Program-made: the position numbers and the translations under genes
Shown here: one piece after another, positions 37,072-46,058 of the stretch
Numbering within the stretch: the first letter of the stretch is position 1
Layout: every line of letters begins with the position of its first letter
Source of the DNA: Calothrix sp. NIES-4105
GTDB taxonomy: Bacteria > Cyanobacteriota > Cyanobacteriia > Cyanobacteriales > Nostocaceae
Reading direction: 5' to 3'
Length of the DNA stretch: 64,000 bases
NCBI RefSeq assembly: GCF_002368415.1
Contig: NZ_AP018290.1
Span: forward strand, 8,051,717-8,115,716
Notes under the pieces: model-generated
Told to the model about the DNA's origin: nothing
Database searches by the model: none
Seen by the model: the letters and a program-made list of their open reading frames with translations, nothing else

Positions 37072-38118
37072 TTAATTACAACCGCGCGCAGTGCATGTAC
37101 GTGGTTTTTCAGACACTTCGCGAACTTCACGTTGAATAATTACTTTTCCTTCGCTTGAAACGTTGCGAACAATAGGATTACTCGGAGCGCAATTTGCAAT
37201 GGAACGAGTTTGCGCTTCAGCTAGAGATACAGTACCAAAGTTTAAACGTTTCTCAAATGCTTGTTGAGTATCTACTACATTTATTGCTGTTTCAAAAGCA
37301 CTGTCCATTTTTCTTTGAACACCTGAGCGATTATCTAGTGTATCAATATCTGTACTAGAAACATCAAGCGCAAAACCTAAACCACCACCACCAAAACGTT
37401 TGGGTTTGAGCGCAAATCCTTGACGATAACCAACTGAAGTTCCACAAGCTGAACGGTATTGGAAAGAAAACGCTTCACCACCTGTTCCAGGCGCCTGGTT
37501 GCCAAACTGAATATTATTATATTGGTCGCCGTCAACTTTAACTCGTGTAGAAGGCGAAACTGATGTTCCACCAGTACTGATGTTTCCAACGCTGGCGCCG
37601 CTACTTGCATTACCACCCGCACTATTTGAATTGTTTGTATTTTTGCTGTTAACTCTGTTGTTTATATCTACGTTAGAGCTTGCATCGCTAGTGGAATTAC
37701 TTGAAGAATTAGAATTAGCCGTGTTAGGAGTAATAACTGTTGTATTACTTCCACCATTGGAGACGTTCTGATTCAGGGTTGGAGGAATATTGTTGTTATT
37801 GTTATTGTTATTGTTATTGTTATTGTTATTATTGTTGTTGTTATTACCACCTGTGCCATGCTGACCATAAATTGCAGTATTACGTCCATCGCAGCGTGGG
37901 TCAATAGGCACAGTATTTCTCGCTTCACAATCAATCTTTTGGTTTAAAGTACCTGTGGGATTAACTGTAAAGTTGCTGATGTCAACAAACGTATCAGGAC
38001 CAATAGCACGACCATTAAGTTCTTGGTTTACTGTTTGAGCAATAGCTGCGTTCGTGAACAAAATAGAAGTCGCAGAAAAACCAGCTAAACTAAGCAAAGC
38101 AAATTTCTTAGATAACAT
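37072..38118 (-). CDS. Exported Asn-rich protein with 19-Asn tract
   Basis: The 348-residue protein has a signal peptide (residues 1-28, AIAQ cleavage). A tract of exactly 19 Asn codons lies at 37789-37845, made of AAT/AAC. An Asn/Ser/Thr-rich low-complexity region runs to about residue 200. The C-terminal 140 residues are ordered, with FSFQYRSACGTSVGYRQG, several Cys and a Cys-rich end (PRTCTARGCN). Family not recognised; the layout suggests a secreted or surface protein with a flexible spacer. Confidence 0.65.
   Translation of the reverse strand: MLSKKFALLSLAGFSATSILFTNAAIAQTVNQELNGRAIGPDTFVDISNFTVNPTGTLNQKIDCEARNTVPIDPRCDGRNTAIYGQHGTGGNNNNNNNNNNNNNNNNNNNIPPTLNQNVSNGGSNTTVITPNTANSNSSSNSTSDASSNVDINNRVNSKNTNNSNSAGGNASSGASVGNISTGGTSVSPSTRVKVDGDQYNNIQFGNQAPGTGGEAFSFQYRSACGTSVGYRQGFALKPKRFGGGGLGFALDVSSTDIDTLDNRSGVQRKMDSAFETAINVVDTQQAFEKRLNFGTVSLAEAQTRSIANCAPSNPIVRNVSSEGKVIIQREVREVSEKPRTCTARGCN
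37789..37845 (-). repeat. Asn-codon microsatellite
   Basis: Nineteen consecutive Asn codons, largely alternating AAC and AAT (a 6-bp repeat), in the gene at 37072-38118. Likely to vary in length between strains. Confidence 0.9.
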
Positions 38119-38337
38119 AATAAAACCCTGTTTAATTGAAATAGATAGAAGTTTGATAGATTAACAGTATGTATACACTTATTTATTTACATGTAACCAA
38201 CGTTATATATGTGCGTGGTTTAATGTGTCTATTTATTCAGTGTTTTTACTGTGATGACATAGACTTCAGGTACATCCGGAAGAATTTCGGAAAATATACC
38301 TATAAAATCTTAGTAATATTTAGCTATGAGATAAAAA

Positions 38338-39192
38338 ATGTCCAGTCAAACATTACGTCAGTTGCTCGTGCGTTCTTCTATTCTTGTTATCCCAGGTATA
38401 TATGACTGTATAAGTGCTAAACTTGCTGAACAGTCAGGGTTTGAAGTTGCGGCAACCAGTGGTTTTGGCATTGCAGCATCAACGCTTGGTTTACCTGACT
38501 ACGGTTTTATGACTGCGACAGAAGTACTTTATAGTGTTGGCAGAATTGCCCAGTCGGTAAATATTCCTATTATCGCTGATATGGATACTGGTTACGGCAA
38601 TGCTTTGAATGTGATGCGAACTATAAAGGATGCAGTACAGGCAGGTTTAGCAGGTGTAATTTTAGAAGACCAAGAATTTCCTAAAAAATGTGGGCACTTT
38701 GAAGGTAAGCGTGTTATTCCTACAATTGAACATGTTAGTAAAATCAAGGCAGCAGTAACTGCGCGCGGTGATAGTGGTTTAGTAATTATTGCTCGTACTG
38801 ACGCGCGTGCTGTGTTGGGTTTAGATGAAGCTATACAGCGAGGACGTGCTTATATTAATGCAGGCGCCGATGTACTGTTTGTAGAGGCGCCGCAATCTGT
38901 AGAAGAATTACAAGCAATTGCAGCAGCATTTCCTGACGTGCCTTTAGTCGCAAATATAATAGAGGGAGGTAAAACACCCCAACTTTCCGCAGCACAGTTA
39001 GAAGAGATGGGTTTTAAAATCGTATTTTTTGCACTTTCAACTTTGTTAGCTGTCACTAAAGTGATGAAAGCTTGTTTGCAAGAGTTGAAAGAAAAGGGAA
39101 CAACAAAAGACTTTACAGAGATGATTAACTTTGGTGAGTTTAAAGAATTAATCGAAGTTTCTAAGTATTTAGATTTGGAAAAGCAGTTTTGA
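38338..39192 (+). CDS. Isocitrate lyase/PEP mutase-family protein
   Basis: The 284-residue protein has the TIM-barrel signatures of this superfamily: LVIPGIYDCISAKLAEQ, DMDTGYGNALNV with metal-binding Asp, and the KKCGH catalytic-Cys motif, then IARTDAR. The KKCGH loop places it with C-C bond lyases such as 2-methylisocitrate lyase or carboxyphosphonoenolpyruvate mutase-like proteins. The exact substrate cannot be told. The ATG at 38338 follows AT-rich sequence with no strong ribosome-binding site. Confidence 0.88.
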   Translation: MSSQTLRQLLVRSSILVIPGIYDCISAKLAEQSGFEVAATSGFGIAASTLGLPDYGFMTATEVLYSVGRIAQSVNIPIIADMDTGYGNALNVMRTIKDAVQAGLAGVILEDQEFPKKCGHFEGKRVIPTIEHVSKIKAAVTARGDSGLVIIARTDARAVLGLDEAIQRGRAYINAGADVLFVEAPQSVEELQAIAAAFPDVPLVANIIEGGKTPQLSAAQLEEMGFKIVFFALSTLLAVTKVMKACLQELKEKGTTKDFTEMINFGEFKELIEVSKYLDLEKQF

Positions 39193-39250
39193 ATAAATCC
39201 TCCTAAGCTTGAATTAAATCTCCTCTAACCTTGAATAAAATCCCCCCTAA

Positions 39251-39431
39251 CCCCCCTTAATAAGGCTACCGTGTACACACAAGTCTCTTTTTCTTCTCTT
39301 TCTTTTCTTTCTTTGTGTCCTTTGTGCCTTTGTGGTTCTTTAAAGAGATAAACCACAAAGAACACAAAGGGCACAAAGGGGGAAAAAAGAGGTTTATTAA
39401 AGATGTGTACACCGTAGTTATTAAGGGGGGG
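39251..39431. mobile_element. MITE-like element, copy 2 (181 bp)
   Basis: Same ends as the element at 17487-17672: CCCCCCTTAATAAGGCTACC followed by GTGTACACAC, and GTGTACACCGTAGTTATTAA followed by GGGGGGG. The inner part is an imperfect palindrome of the CTTTGTGTCC repeat. A further CCCC...GGGG palindrome abuts it at 39445-39475. Confidence 0.7.
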
Positions 39432-39548
39432 AAAGAAGCATTTTAGCCCCCCTTCCACGCGGGGAGTTGGGGGGATCAAACGTATGTTATGTAATAAATA
39501 TGACTTATTAAAAATTATTTAATAAATCTGGAATCTGAAAACTTATTG

Positions 39549-40040
39549 TCAAATGGTCAAATAAGTTTCTGTTGGGCTGATAGGTAATACTTTTAACTGT
39601 TGATTTTTAACGTCTGGTTCTAAACCTAATGCTTCGAGTCGAATTACACCTAAGAGAGGATTTTTACCTCCTGGTAATTCTAGACACTCAAAAGTTCCTT
39701 CTCTTCCGCATATAGATATAGTCGCATCTTTAAAAATTCGTGTTGTTCGTATACCCATTGCGGTAACAACATCAACCTCTTTCAAAACTCTCAAACCCAA
39801 TTTAGCAATCACATCTGCTGGTAAACACAAAGTCGTAGCGACCGTATCTACTAATACATTCTCTAATGTAACAGAGCGTACTTGTTCAGTTGATATCGTA
39901 CCATCTTCGGCGCGAATTTGGTCAGCGTTGTTAATTATAGTTAGATTTGTAAATACTTTACCCATTTGATTATTATTCTTAACTTGCATACATGTCTCCT
40001 TAATTACCATATCTATGGAAATTATGAGCGTTTGTATCAT
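39549..40040 (-). CDS. Retropepsin-like (clan AA) aspartic-protease-family protein
   Basis: The frame of 163 residues probably starts at an internal ATG (MGKVFTNLTIIN, about residue 26). It has the retropepsin-like pattern VDTVATTLCLPADVIAKLG and PLLGVIRLEALGLEPD. In the family the first motif is usually DTGA(S/T); here Gly is Val. The catalytic Asp is kept. Bacterial members are single-domain proteins of unknown role, often near toxin-antitoxin genes. Activity is uncertain. Confidence 0.65.
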   Translation of the reverse strand: MIQTLIISIDMVIKETCMQVKNNNQMGKVFTNLTIINNADQIRAEDGTISTEQVRSVTLENVLVDTVATTLCLPADVIAKLGLRVLKEVDVVTAMGIRTTRIFKDATISICGREGTFECLELPGGKNPLLGVIRLEALGLEPDVKNQQLKVLPISPTETYLTI

Positions 40041-40294
40041 TGATTATATCAGAACAATAATACTTATTAATTTCTCAATTCAGAATCTGATAAATTTTGG
40101 ATAATTACGCTCAAAATTATAAAGGTGTAGTAAATTATCCGTTACATCTGTTGTATCCGTTGCCAGGGTTATTAAAATTGAGTTTATTTACTCAGCGCCC
40201 ATAAATATCAGGATATTTACTGCATCTAGTTGAGGGAACCTTAATTGAATGATACCTTCATTGTTGTGTGTGAGAAGCAACAACTAGGGGTTAT
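40041..40294. other. Intergenic region with partial repeat
   Basis: ATTATCCGTTACATCTGTTG and ATCCGTTGCC at about 40134-40167 match one arm of the palindrome at 43733-43832. No gene. Confidence 0.5.
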
Positions 40295-42361
40295 ATGAAG
40301 CATAGACATAGATATATGGATGGCAGGGTCAAAACTTTATCGCTGTTATCACTTGTTTTGACGTTAGTTTCTAACATACTACCTAACCTACTGGCGCCCC
40401 AAACGAGCATAGCGGCGCCATCTCGCAACCCAGATAAAACGGTAAACTGTGATATTTTGGTTGCTGGTGGGGGACTATCGGGAGCAGCGACAGCTTATGA
40501 AGCGTTGCTTTTGGGAAAAACGGTATGTTTGACAGAAATTACCGACTGGTTGGGAGGACAAATTTCTTCGCAGGGTACGTCAGCACTTGATGAACGTCCT
40601 ACGCAACGAGCTAAACAATTTTACTCGCGCGGTTATTTAGATTTACGTAACCGTATCGAAAAACGTTATAAAGGGGATATTAACCCTGGTGACTGCTGGG
40701 TTAGTGATGCTTGTTTTTTGCCTAAAGATGGACATGAACTTCTAACGGCAATGCTCAAAGATGCCGCATCGCGCGGTAGAGGTAAGCTGGAATGGTTTCC
40801 TAATACGGTAATTAAAGAATTAGAAAAAAGTGCGGATGGCAAAATTATTGATAGTGTTTATGCTATTCAACATCAACCAGTCAAAGGCGCCCCATCTATA
40901 AATACATTACCGCTATCACAAAATATTGAAGACGCATATAGGTATGAAAACTCCGCGCGTTTGACTAAAACAATTATTAGGTTTAACCCCAAACAAACCA
41001 AAATAGCTAATAATGCTCCTAAATGGTACGTTGTAGACACAACCGAAACTGGAGAACTTATTGGTCTTGCTGATGTTCCTTACCGTTTGGGTATCGACCC
41101 TCTATCTTATTTAGAACCTTCTTCTTCAAGTACGACCAACGACCCATATTGTACACAAGGGTTTACTTATACGTTTGCGATGGAGTCTACTAAAGACGCA
41201 CAACCGCAAACTAAACCGACCTACTACGAACAATATTCACCATACTTTAGCTACGAACTTAAGCGACTAGCAGATTTTGATTTGGTGTTTACATACCGTC
41301 GCATTTGGAGTCCCGGAGAAGGAAAGGAAAAAACTTTTGGTGGAGTGAAATTTACAGTTCCTACACCTAATGATATCTCGATGCAAAACTGGACTTGGGG
41401 TAATGACTACCGTCCAGGTACCGCACAGGATAATTTAATTTATACAAGACAACAACTCCAAGCAACCGGACAGTTAAACCCAGGTGGTTGGATGGGTGGA
41501 CTGCGAACCGAAGCATTGAGCAAAGCTGAAGAAAAGGCTTTCTCTTATTATTACTGGTTAGTGGCAGGTACTACCGACTCTCAACTTGGTGATGGTGTCA
41601 AAACTCCACAACCTAACAACCGCTTTTTATCAGGTTTTAATTCGCCAATGGGAACCGCACATGGGTTATCAAAATACCCTTACATGCGCGAAGGAAGAAG
41701 AATTATTGGGCGCCCAAGTTGGGGGCAACCTGAAGGTTTTACAATTGCTGAGATAGATATATCGCGTCGCGACTACAACGACGAATACTATCGCAAAACG
41801 TTACCTGCTGATATGTACCGCAGGTTACGCGCGGCACTTGCAGGCTTAGAAGCAGCATCGGTATTATCTGGAAAAGTAGACCCAAATAAAGCAATGCGGC
41901 GAACTCGTTCCACGGTTTTCCCTGACTCTATAGGTATTGGACATTACGCCATAGACTTTCACCCTTGTATGGAAAAAAGTCCTCCTGAAGCACCAGGCAA
42001 CCGCGAACGTCCCGGAGAAAGACGCGGCGCCGGACAGGCATATCCTTTCCAAATTGCACTGCGGGCAATGATACCCCAAAAAATTGATAACTTAATAGTC
42101 GGTGGTAAAAGTATCGCTACCAGCCATATAGCAGCTGCTGCATATCGGGTACACTCGTTTGAATGGTCAGCAGGCGCCGCAGCAGGTACAGTTGTAGCAT
42201 TTTCCTTGAAAAACGGAATAGCACCTTACCAAATGGTTGATGACCTACCAAGAGCGGAACCGCAACTACTAAAACTGCAAGAGATGTTAAAGCGAAACGG
42301 CAACCCCACCGCTTTCCCCGACACATCGATATTTAACCAAAACTGGCAAGACTGGAAGTAG
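40295..42361 (+). CDS. Exported FAD-dependent oxidoreductase
   Basis: The 688-residue protein has an N-terminal hydrophobic signal-like segment (about residues 16-40) followed by a Rossmann motif, CDILVAGGGLSGAATAYEAL, and strand-2 end. Later features are DWLGGQISSQGTSALDE and the C-terminal FAD motif NLIVGGKSIATSHIAAAAYRVHS. This is the FAD-dependent oxidoreductase group related to 'xanthan lyase'-annotated proteins. The substrate is unknown. It would act outside the cytoplasmic membrane if the signal is cleaved. Confidence 0.8.
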   Translation: MKHRHRYMDGRVKTLSLLSLVLTLVSNILPNLLAPQTSIAAPSRNPDKTVNCDILVAGGGLSGAATAYEALLLGKTVCLTEITDWLGGQISSQGTSALDERPTQRAKQFYSRGYLDLRNRIEKRYKGDINPGDCWVSDACFLPKDGHELLTAMLKDAASRGRGKLEWFPNTVIKELEKSADGKIIDSVYAIQHQPVKGAPSINTLPLSQNIEDAYRYENSARLTKTIIRFNPKQTKIANNAPKWYVVDTTETGELIGLADVPYRLGIDPLSYLEPSSSSTTNDPYCTQGFTYTFAMESTKDAQPQTKPTYYEQYSPYFSYELKRLADFDLVFTYRRIWSPGEGKEKTFGGVKFTVPTPNDISMQNWTWGNDYRPGTAQDNLIYTRQQLQATGQLNPGGWMGGLRTEALSKAEEKAFSYYYWLVAGTTDSQLGDGVKTPQPNNRFLSGFNSPMGTAHGLSKYPYMREGRRIIGRPSWGQPEGFTIAEIDISRRDYNDEYYRKTLPADMYRRLRAALAGLEAASVLSGKVDPNKAMRRTRSTVFPDSIGIGHYAIDFHPCMEKSPPEAPGNRERPGERRGAGQAYPFQIALRAMIPQKIDNLIVGGKSIATSHIAAAAYRVHSFEWSAGAAAGTVVAFSLKNGIAPYQMVDDLPRAEPQLLKLQEMLKRNGNPTAFPDTSIFNQNWQDWK

Positions 42362-42580
42362 TTAAAAGTGCGCTCGTGCGCTCGTGCTGAGGAGCGAAGT
42401 TATGAGGAGCGCAGTTGTAGGGTGGGCACTGCCCACCTTACTATTAGGAGTTAGGAGTTTTAATTCCCGACTCAGCACTCAGAACTCATAACTCAGCACT
42501 CAGAACTCCTAACTGATTAGTAATGAACTAAACTAGTTATTTGTAGTTGTATATTTGGAAAACGCCAACAGGCAAAATAA
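42362..42580. repeat. Intergenic repeats
   Basis: TGTAGGGTGGGCACTGCCCACC at about 42415-42437 is a hairpin repeat, also found at about 49395. It is followed by tandem 'ACTCAGCACTCAGAACTC' units (42469-42512). No gene. Confidence 0.65.
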
Positions 42581-42913
42581 ATGCTTATGGGAACAAGACT
42601 TTCAGCAGCGGTTTACGGCATGGCGACTGCACCTACTGTAACTCCTGAACGGTCTGGTCAAGTCGTTAGTAAACCTTACCCGAACTATAAAGTTATTGTT
42701 TTAAACGATGACTTTAATACCTTTCAGCACGTGGCTGAATGTTTGATGAAATATATTCCTGGTATGACCGGTGATCTTGCTTGGGACCTTACTAACCAAG
42801 TACATTACGAAGGTCTTGCCACAGTTTGGACTGGTCCCCAAGAACAAGCAGAACTATATCACCAGCAATTACGTCGTGCTGGTTTAACAATGGCGCCTTT
42901 AGAAGCAGCATAG
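42581..42913 (+). CDS. clpS: ATP-dependent Clp protease adaptor ClpS
   Basis: The 110-residue protein (likely start at ATG 42587, MGTRLSAAVY) has the ClpS core: YPNYKVIVLNDDFNTFQHV with the acidic N-degron pocket residues, then NQVHYEGLATVWTGPQEQAE. It delivers N-degron substrates to ClpC/ClpP. The DUF2103 gene follows after 20 bp, the usual cyanobacterial pair. Confidence 0.92.
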   Translation: MLMGTRLSAAVYGMATAPTVTPERSGQVVSKPYPNYKVIVLNDDFNTFQHVAECLMKYIPGMTGDLAWDLTNQVHYEGLATVWTGPQEQAELYHQQLRRAGLTMAPLEAA

Positions 42914-42933
42914 TATAAACACATAGTAAAACA

Positions 42934-43227
42934 ATGGAAAAACCCTCCCCTGGCAGACTAGTTTGGAACCATTCCACCCATATATCGGGACTCATACCGA
43001 TACTTGAACGTCTGTGCAAACAAGACGGCATTGTAACTGTGACTCCGGGTGTAATTGGACGTTCAAAAGGTCACATCCCTAGTCTGCAAATACGTATCTC
43101 AGTGCCGATACGGGGAGGTTTTAAAGCCATTGCCCGTCACGGAAAAACCGTACAGGAAGTGTTTATATTAACCGAGTTAGAAAAAGAACAGTTAGAAAGC
43201 GCAATCGCAATCGCAATGCGAAAGTAA
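42934..43227 (+). CDS. DUF2103 protein
   Basis: The 97-residue protein reads GRLVWNHSTHISGLIPILE, then GVIGRSKGHIPSLQIRIS and GFKAIARHGKTVQEVF. This is the DUF2103 family, thought to bind metal through conserved His/Cys. It directly follows clpS, so co-transcription is likely. Function unknown. Confidence 0.85.
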   Translation: MEKPSPGRLVWNHSTHISGLIPILERLCKQDGIVTVTPGVIGRSKGHIPSLQIRISVPIRGGFKAIARHGKTVQEVFILTELEKEQLESAIAIAMRK

Positions 43228-43231
43228 TTTG

Positions 43232-43552
43232 CTATTCTTCGATTTCGTGGACTGCAAATTTGTGTAGCGGTAAACTAACAATGCACGAAAATGTTAAGAA
43301 ATATGACAATGCTGTTGTAATTTTCAATGTCGTAGTTATATTTTCCCAATCAGGAAGCACAAGCTTTTGAATACCGAAAGCAATGCAGTATACTAGCCAA
43401 TAAGTGAAGCTCATTCTAAACAAGACTCGCTCGGTTTCTACTGCTTCGTTTTCTTCTGGCTTCACGTTCCACAGTAGCGCTAATCCAGCCACACAAGCAA
43501 CAAAAGATAACGCGACAACAAACTCATGGCAAAGTAAACTTGATAAACACAT
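43232..43552 (-). CDS. Small membrane protein of unknown function
   Basis: The 106-residue protein has three likely membrane segments (about 8-28, 48-64 and 75-95). No family recognised. Convergent with the DUF2103 gene with 4 bp between stops. Confidence 0.55.
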   Translation of the reverse strand: MCLSSLLCHEFVVALSFVACVAGLALLWNVKPEENEAVETERVLFRMSFTYWLVYCIAFGIQKLVLPDWENITTTLKITTALSYFLTFSCIVSLPLHKFAVHEIEE

Positions 43553-43732
43553 TTTTACTTATCCTAATTATTCTGATTTTTTATCAGTCTATAGGATGAA
43601 ACTTTCAATTGACAAAAAATAGTTACAAACTGCAATATTCAGTTAAATAACTATAAATAGTCTTAAACGAGTCTAATAAAAAATAATTAACATTTAGTCA
43701 AGTGTATAAGAAAGATATTTACATTAATTAAC

Positions 43733-43832
43733 TTGGCAACGGATATAACGGATGTAGCGGATGAGTTATCTGTTACCAACAAAGACGTATTATATAAAAT
43801 CAACTATCCGTTACATCTGTTCATCATCCGTT
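43733..43832. repeat. MITE-like palindrome, about 100 bp
   Basis: GGCAACGGATATAACGGATG on the left and ACATCTGTTCATCATCCGTTGCC on the right are imperfect inverted arms. It ends four bases before the bcp ATG, so the element supplies the leader of that gene. One arm recurs near 40134. Confidence 0.6.
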
Positions 43833-43836
43833 GCCA

Positions 43837-44190
43837 ATGAGCGATATTCTTCAACCAGGACAAAACGTTCCCTTATTCTCGGCGCCAAATCAAAACGGCG
43901 AAACAGTCAGTCTCAGTCATTTTGAGGGTAAATGGCTGGTAATATACTTTTATCCGAAGGACGACACACCTGGTTGCACTACTGAAGCCAAAGATTTTAG
44001 TGCAAAAGTTGACGACTTTAGTAAGTTGGGAGCATCAATAATAGGTGTTAGTACCGACTCGCAGAAGTCTCACTGTAAGTTCATCGATAAGCATAATTTA
44101 ACTATTACCTTATTAAGCGACCCAGAACATCAAGTTGCCGATGCTTTTGGTGTATGGCGCCTCAAAAAGTTCATGGGTTATCAGCAGTAA
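43837..44190 (+). pseudogene. bcp: Bcp-type peroxiredoxin, 5' part, cut by TnpB element
   Basis: The first 114 codons are normal Bcp/PrxQ: MSDILQPGQNVPLFSAPNQN and FYPKDDTPGCTTEAKDF with the peroxidatic Cys. After KKFMG the frame enters foreign DNA and stops (YQQ, TAA 44188-44190). The rest of the gene, beginning GKEYMGIERSTFLV, lies at 46169-46306. The truncated protein keeps the active Cys but lacks the last strands and helix, so activity is doubtful. Confidence 0.88.
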
Positions 44191-44385
44191 CTTTAAATCA
44201 TAGGATTACATAGGATTATTGATTCAAAAATCTCAAAAATCTTATGGATGAAGTTATTATCAGCTTAATAGCTGTACATAATTCCAGGCATTCGATGAGC
44301 ATGTACTGACCGTAATTTTTAATTTACTTTAATGGTAAAATATGCAAGAATTATATTTGTGAGATTAATATACAACCGTGTATAA

Positions 44386-44570
44386 ATGCCATCAAGAAAG
44401 CAAACCTATGTTAAACAAATATACATAGATACTGTCTCAGATTTGTTTTTGGCAGACGAAAGCAGCGATTTGGATGTCCGTATCAATATTTACCATTATT
44501 AGAGACTGCGGCGCACGGCGAAGTTGATCCAAGTAGAAAAGTTAGTCTAATATCTGATACTTGTCGATAA
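44386..44570 (+). pseudogene. Possible frameshifted small ORF upstream of tnpB
   Basis: ATG 44386 reads MPSRKQTYVKQIYIDTVSD then LFLADESSDLDV before drifting to a stop at 44500. A second frame from about 44478 reads PYQYLPLLETAAHGEVD then PSRKVSLISDTCR and stops at 44568-44570. Joined, they look like one protein of about 60 residues with a one-base shift near 44476. The family is not recognised. It ends 27 bp before tnpB inside the element. Confidence 0.35.
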
Positions 44571-44597
44571 ATCAGAAGTTTTTAGAGGATTGTACAA

Positions 44598-46058
44598 GTG
44601 CCAACACTCACTTATGTCAAAGGGCTGCCAACACCGGAAAAAGAGTTAAACAGTCTTGGATTTACTGATTTTGAGATGTTCCTTAATGCTTTTTCTCCTA
44701 TATTTAAGCAGGCAGTTTGTGAGGCTGTTGACATAATGTTGTCCTCAAAAAACTTTGAGAAGGGGAAAAGTAAATTTAATACTCATTTACAAGCTGCGTA
44801 TGGTTTAAGTAAAAGACAAGCGACTGGAGTTATTACTTTAGCGAAAGCTAAGGTTAATTCAGCTACTGAATGTAGAGCAAATCATATTAAACAATTAGAA
44901 GGTAAACTCAAGTCAGCTAAAATATGGTTGAAAAATGCGAATGATAGGCTAAGAGATAGCCAAAAGTTTTATGCTCAGAAGAATTGGCTATACTCTCAGA
45001 CTGGATGCAAAGTTCCCTTGGCTTGTGATTTAACTACTGGTCGTTCTAACTGGCATACTCTTAAGTTTCAGATTCATCATAAGAAACGTTATATCTACCA
45101 GATTGAAAAGAAAATAGCTGACCTTAAATCTGCACGCCTGAGAGTAAAAGTCTCAAGCAGTGAAATTTATATTGTTGGCTCAAAGGATGAAACGAGTGGG
45201 AACTCAGTCTGTCAGTATGATGGCAATAAAATTTGTTTTAGGGTTCCTTATTGCCTGGAAGAAAGGTTTGGTAAATATATTGAAACTGAAATAGGTAACT
45301 TTGATAGAAATATTAATAGGTTGCCATTTGAAGGAGCTAAAACCTGGCACTTTTATAAAAAGAATGGTCGTTGGGTAGTAGGTGTCCAGTTTACATCTAC
45401 CATAGTAGAAAAAGTTAGCAGACCTATTCAATACGGTGCTATTGGTATAGACATTAATCCTGGTTCTATTGGCTGGGCATATGTAGATTATCAAGGCAAT
45501 TTAAGAGCCAGTGGCAGTATCCAGCTATTAACTGGGTTGGGTAAAAATTTCAATACTGAGCAAATAGTTAAGGCTTGTTTAGAATTAGCAAAACTAGCCA
45601 ACTTATATGCTTGTCCGATTGTTTGTGAAGAGTTAGACTTTTCCAGAAAGAAGGAACAACTCAGAGAGAAAGGAGCAAAGTATGCGAGAATGCTTTCAAG
45701 CTTTGCTTACAGTAAATTTTATCAATTACTTGAATCTATACTCTCTAATCGCGGAATCGATTTATATAAAAGGAATCCAGCCTATACCAGTTTAATTGGA
45801 GTGGTAAAATATGGAAGGATGTATGGTCTAAGTAGTGACATAGCTGCTGCTATCGTCATTGCAAGACGGGGAATGAATCTATCTGAAAAATTACCCGTAT
45901 CCACAAACGCTTATCTTGGAGTGAGTCCGAGAAAACACGTGTGGAGCGGGTGGTCGAAACTAAACAAAATAATTAGTCAAAGTGTTGATGTTGTGTCTAG
46001 GCACGACTATTACAGCATCTCTAACTGGGGACTATTGGTCAAGGTACAGGTTGAGTGA
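44598..46058 (+). CDS. tnpB: TnpB-family RNA-guided nuclease-like protein
   Basis: The 486-residue protein starts at GTG 44598 with AGAGGA upstream. The RuvC-like triad is visible: IGIDINPGSIGWAYVD (Asp about 284), VCEELDFSRKK (Glu about 344) and LSSDIAAAIVIARRG (Asp about 412). The CxxC...CxxC zinc finger usual between the last two motifs is not seen. The N-terminal half is helical and basic. TnpB proteins cut DNA guided by an RNA from the element's right end and help the element persist. It is longer than typical TnpB (about 400). Confidence 0.85.
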   Translation: MPTLTYVKGLPTPEKELNSLGFTDFEMFLNAFSPIFKQAVCEAVDIMLSSKNFEKGKSKFNTHLQAAYGLSKRQATGVITLAKAKVNSATECRANHIKQLEGKLKSAKIWLKNANDRLRDSQKFYAQKNWLYSQTGCKVPLACDLTTGRSNWHTLKFQIHHKKRYIYQIEKKIADLKSARLRVKVSSSEIYIVGSKDETSGNSVCQYDGNKICFRVPYCLEERFGKYIETEIGNFDRNINRLPFEGAKTWHFYKKNGRWVVGVQFTSTIVEKVSRPIQYGAIGIDINPGSIGWAYVDYQGNLRASGSIQLLTGLGKNFNTEQIVKACLELAKLANLYACPIVCEELDFSRKKEQLREKGAKYARMLSSFAYSKFYQLLESILSNRGIDLYKRNPAYTSLIGVVKYGRMYGLSSDIAAAIVIARRGMNLSEKLPVSTNAYLGVSPRKHVWSGWSKLNKIISQSVDVVSRHDYYSISNWGLLVKVQVE

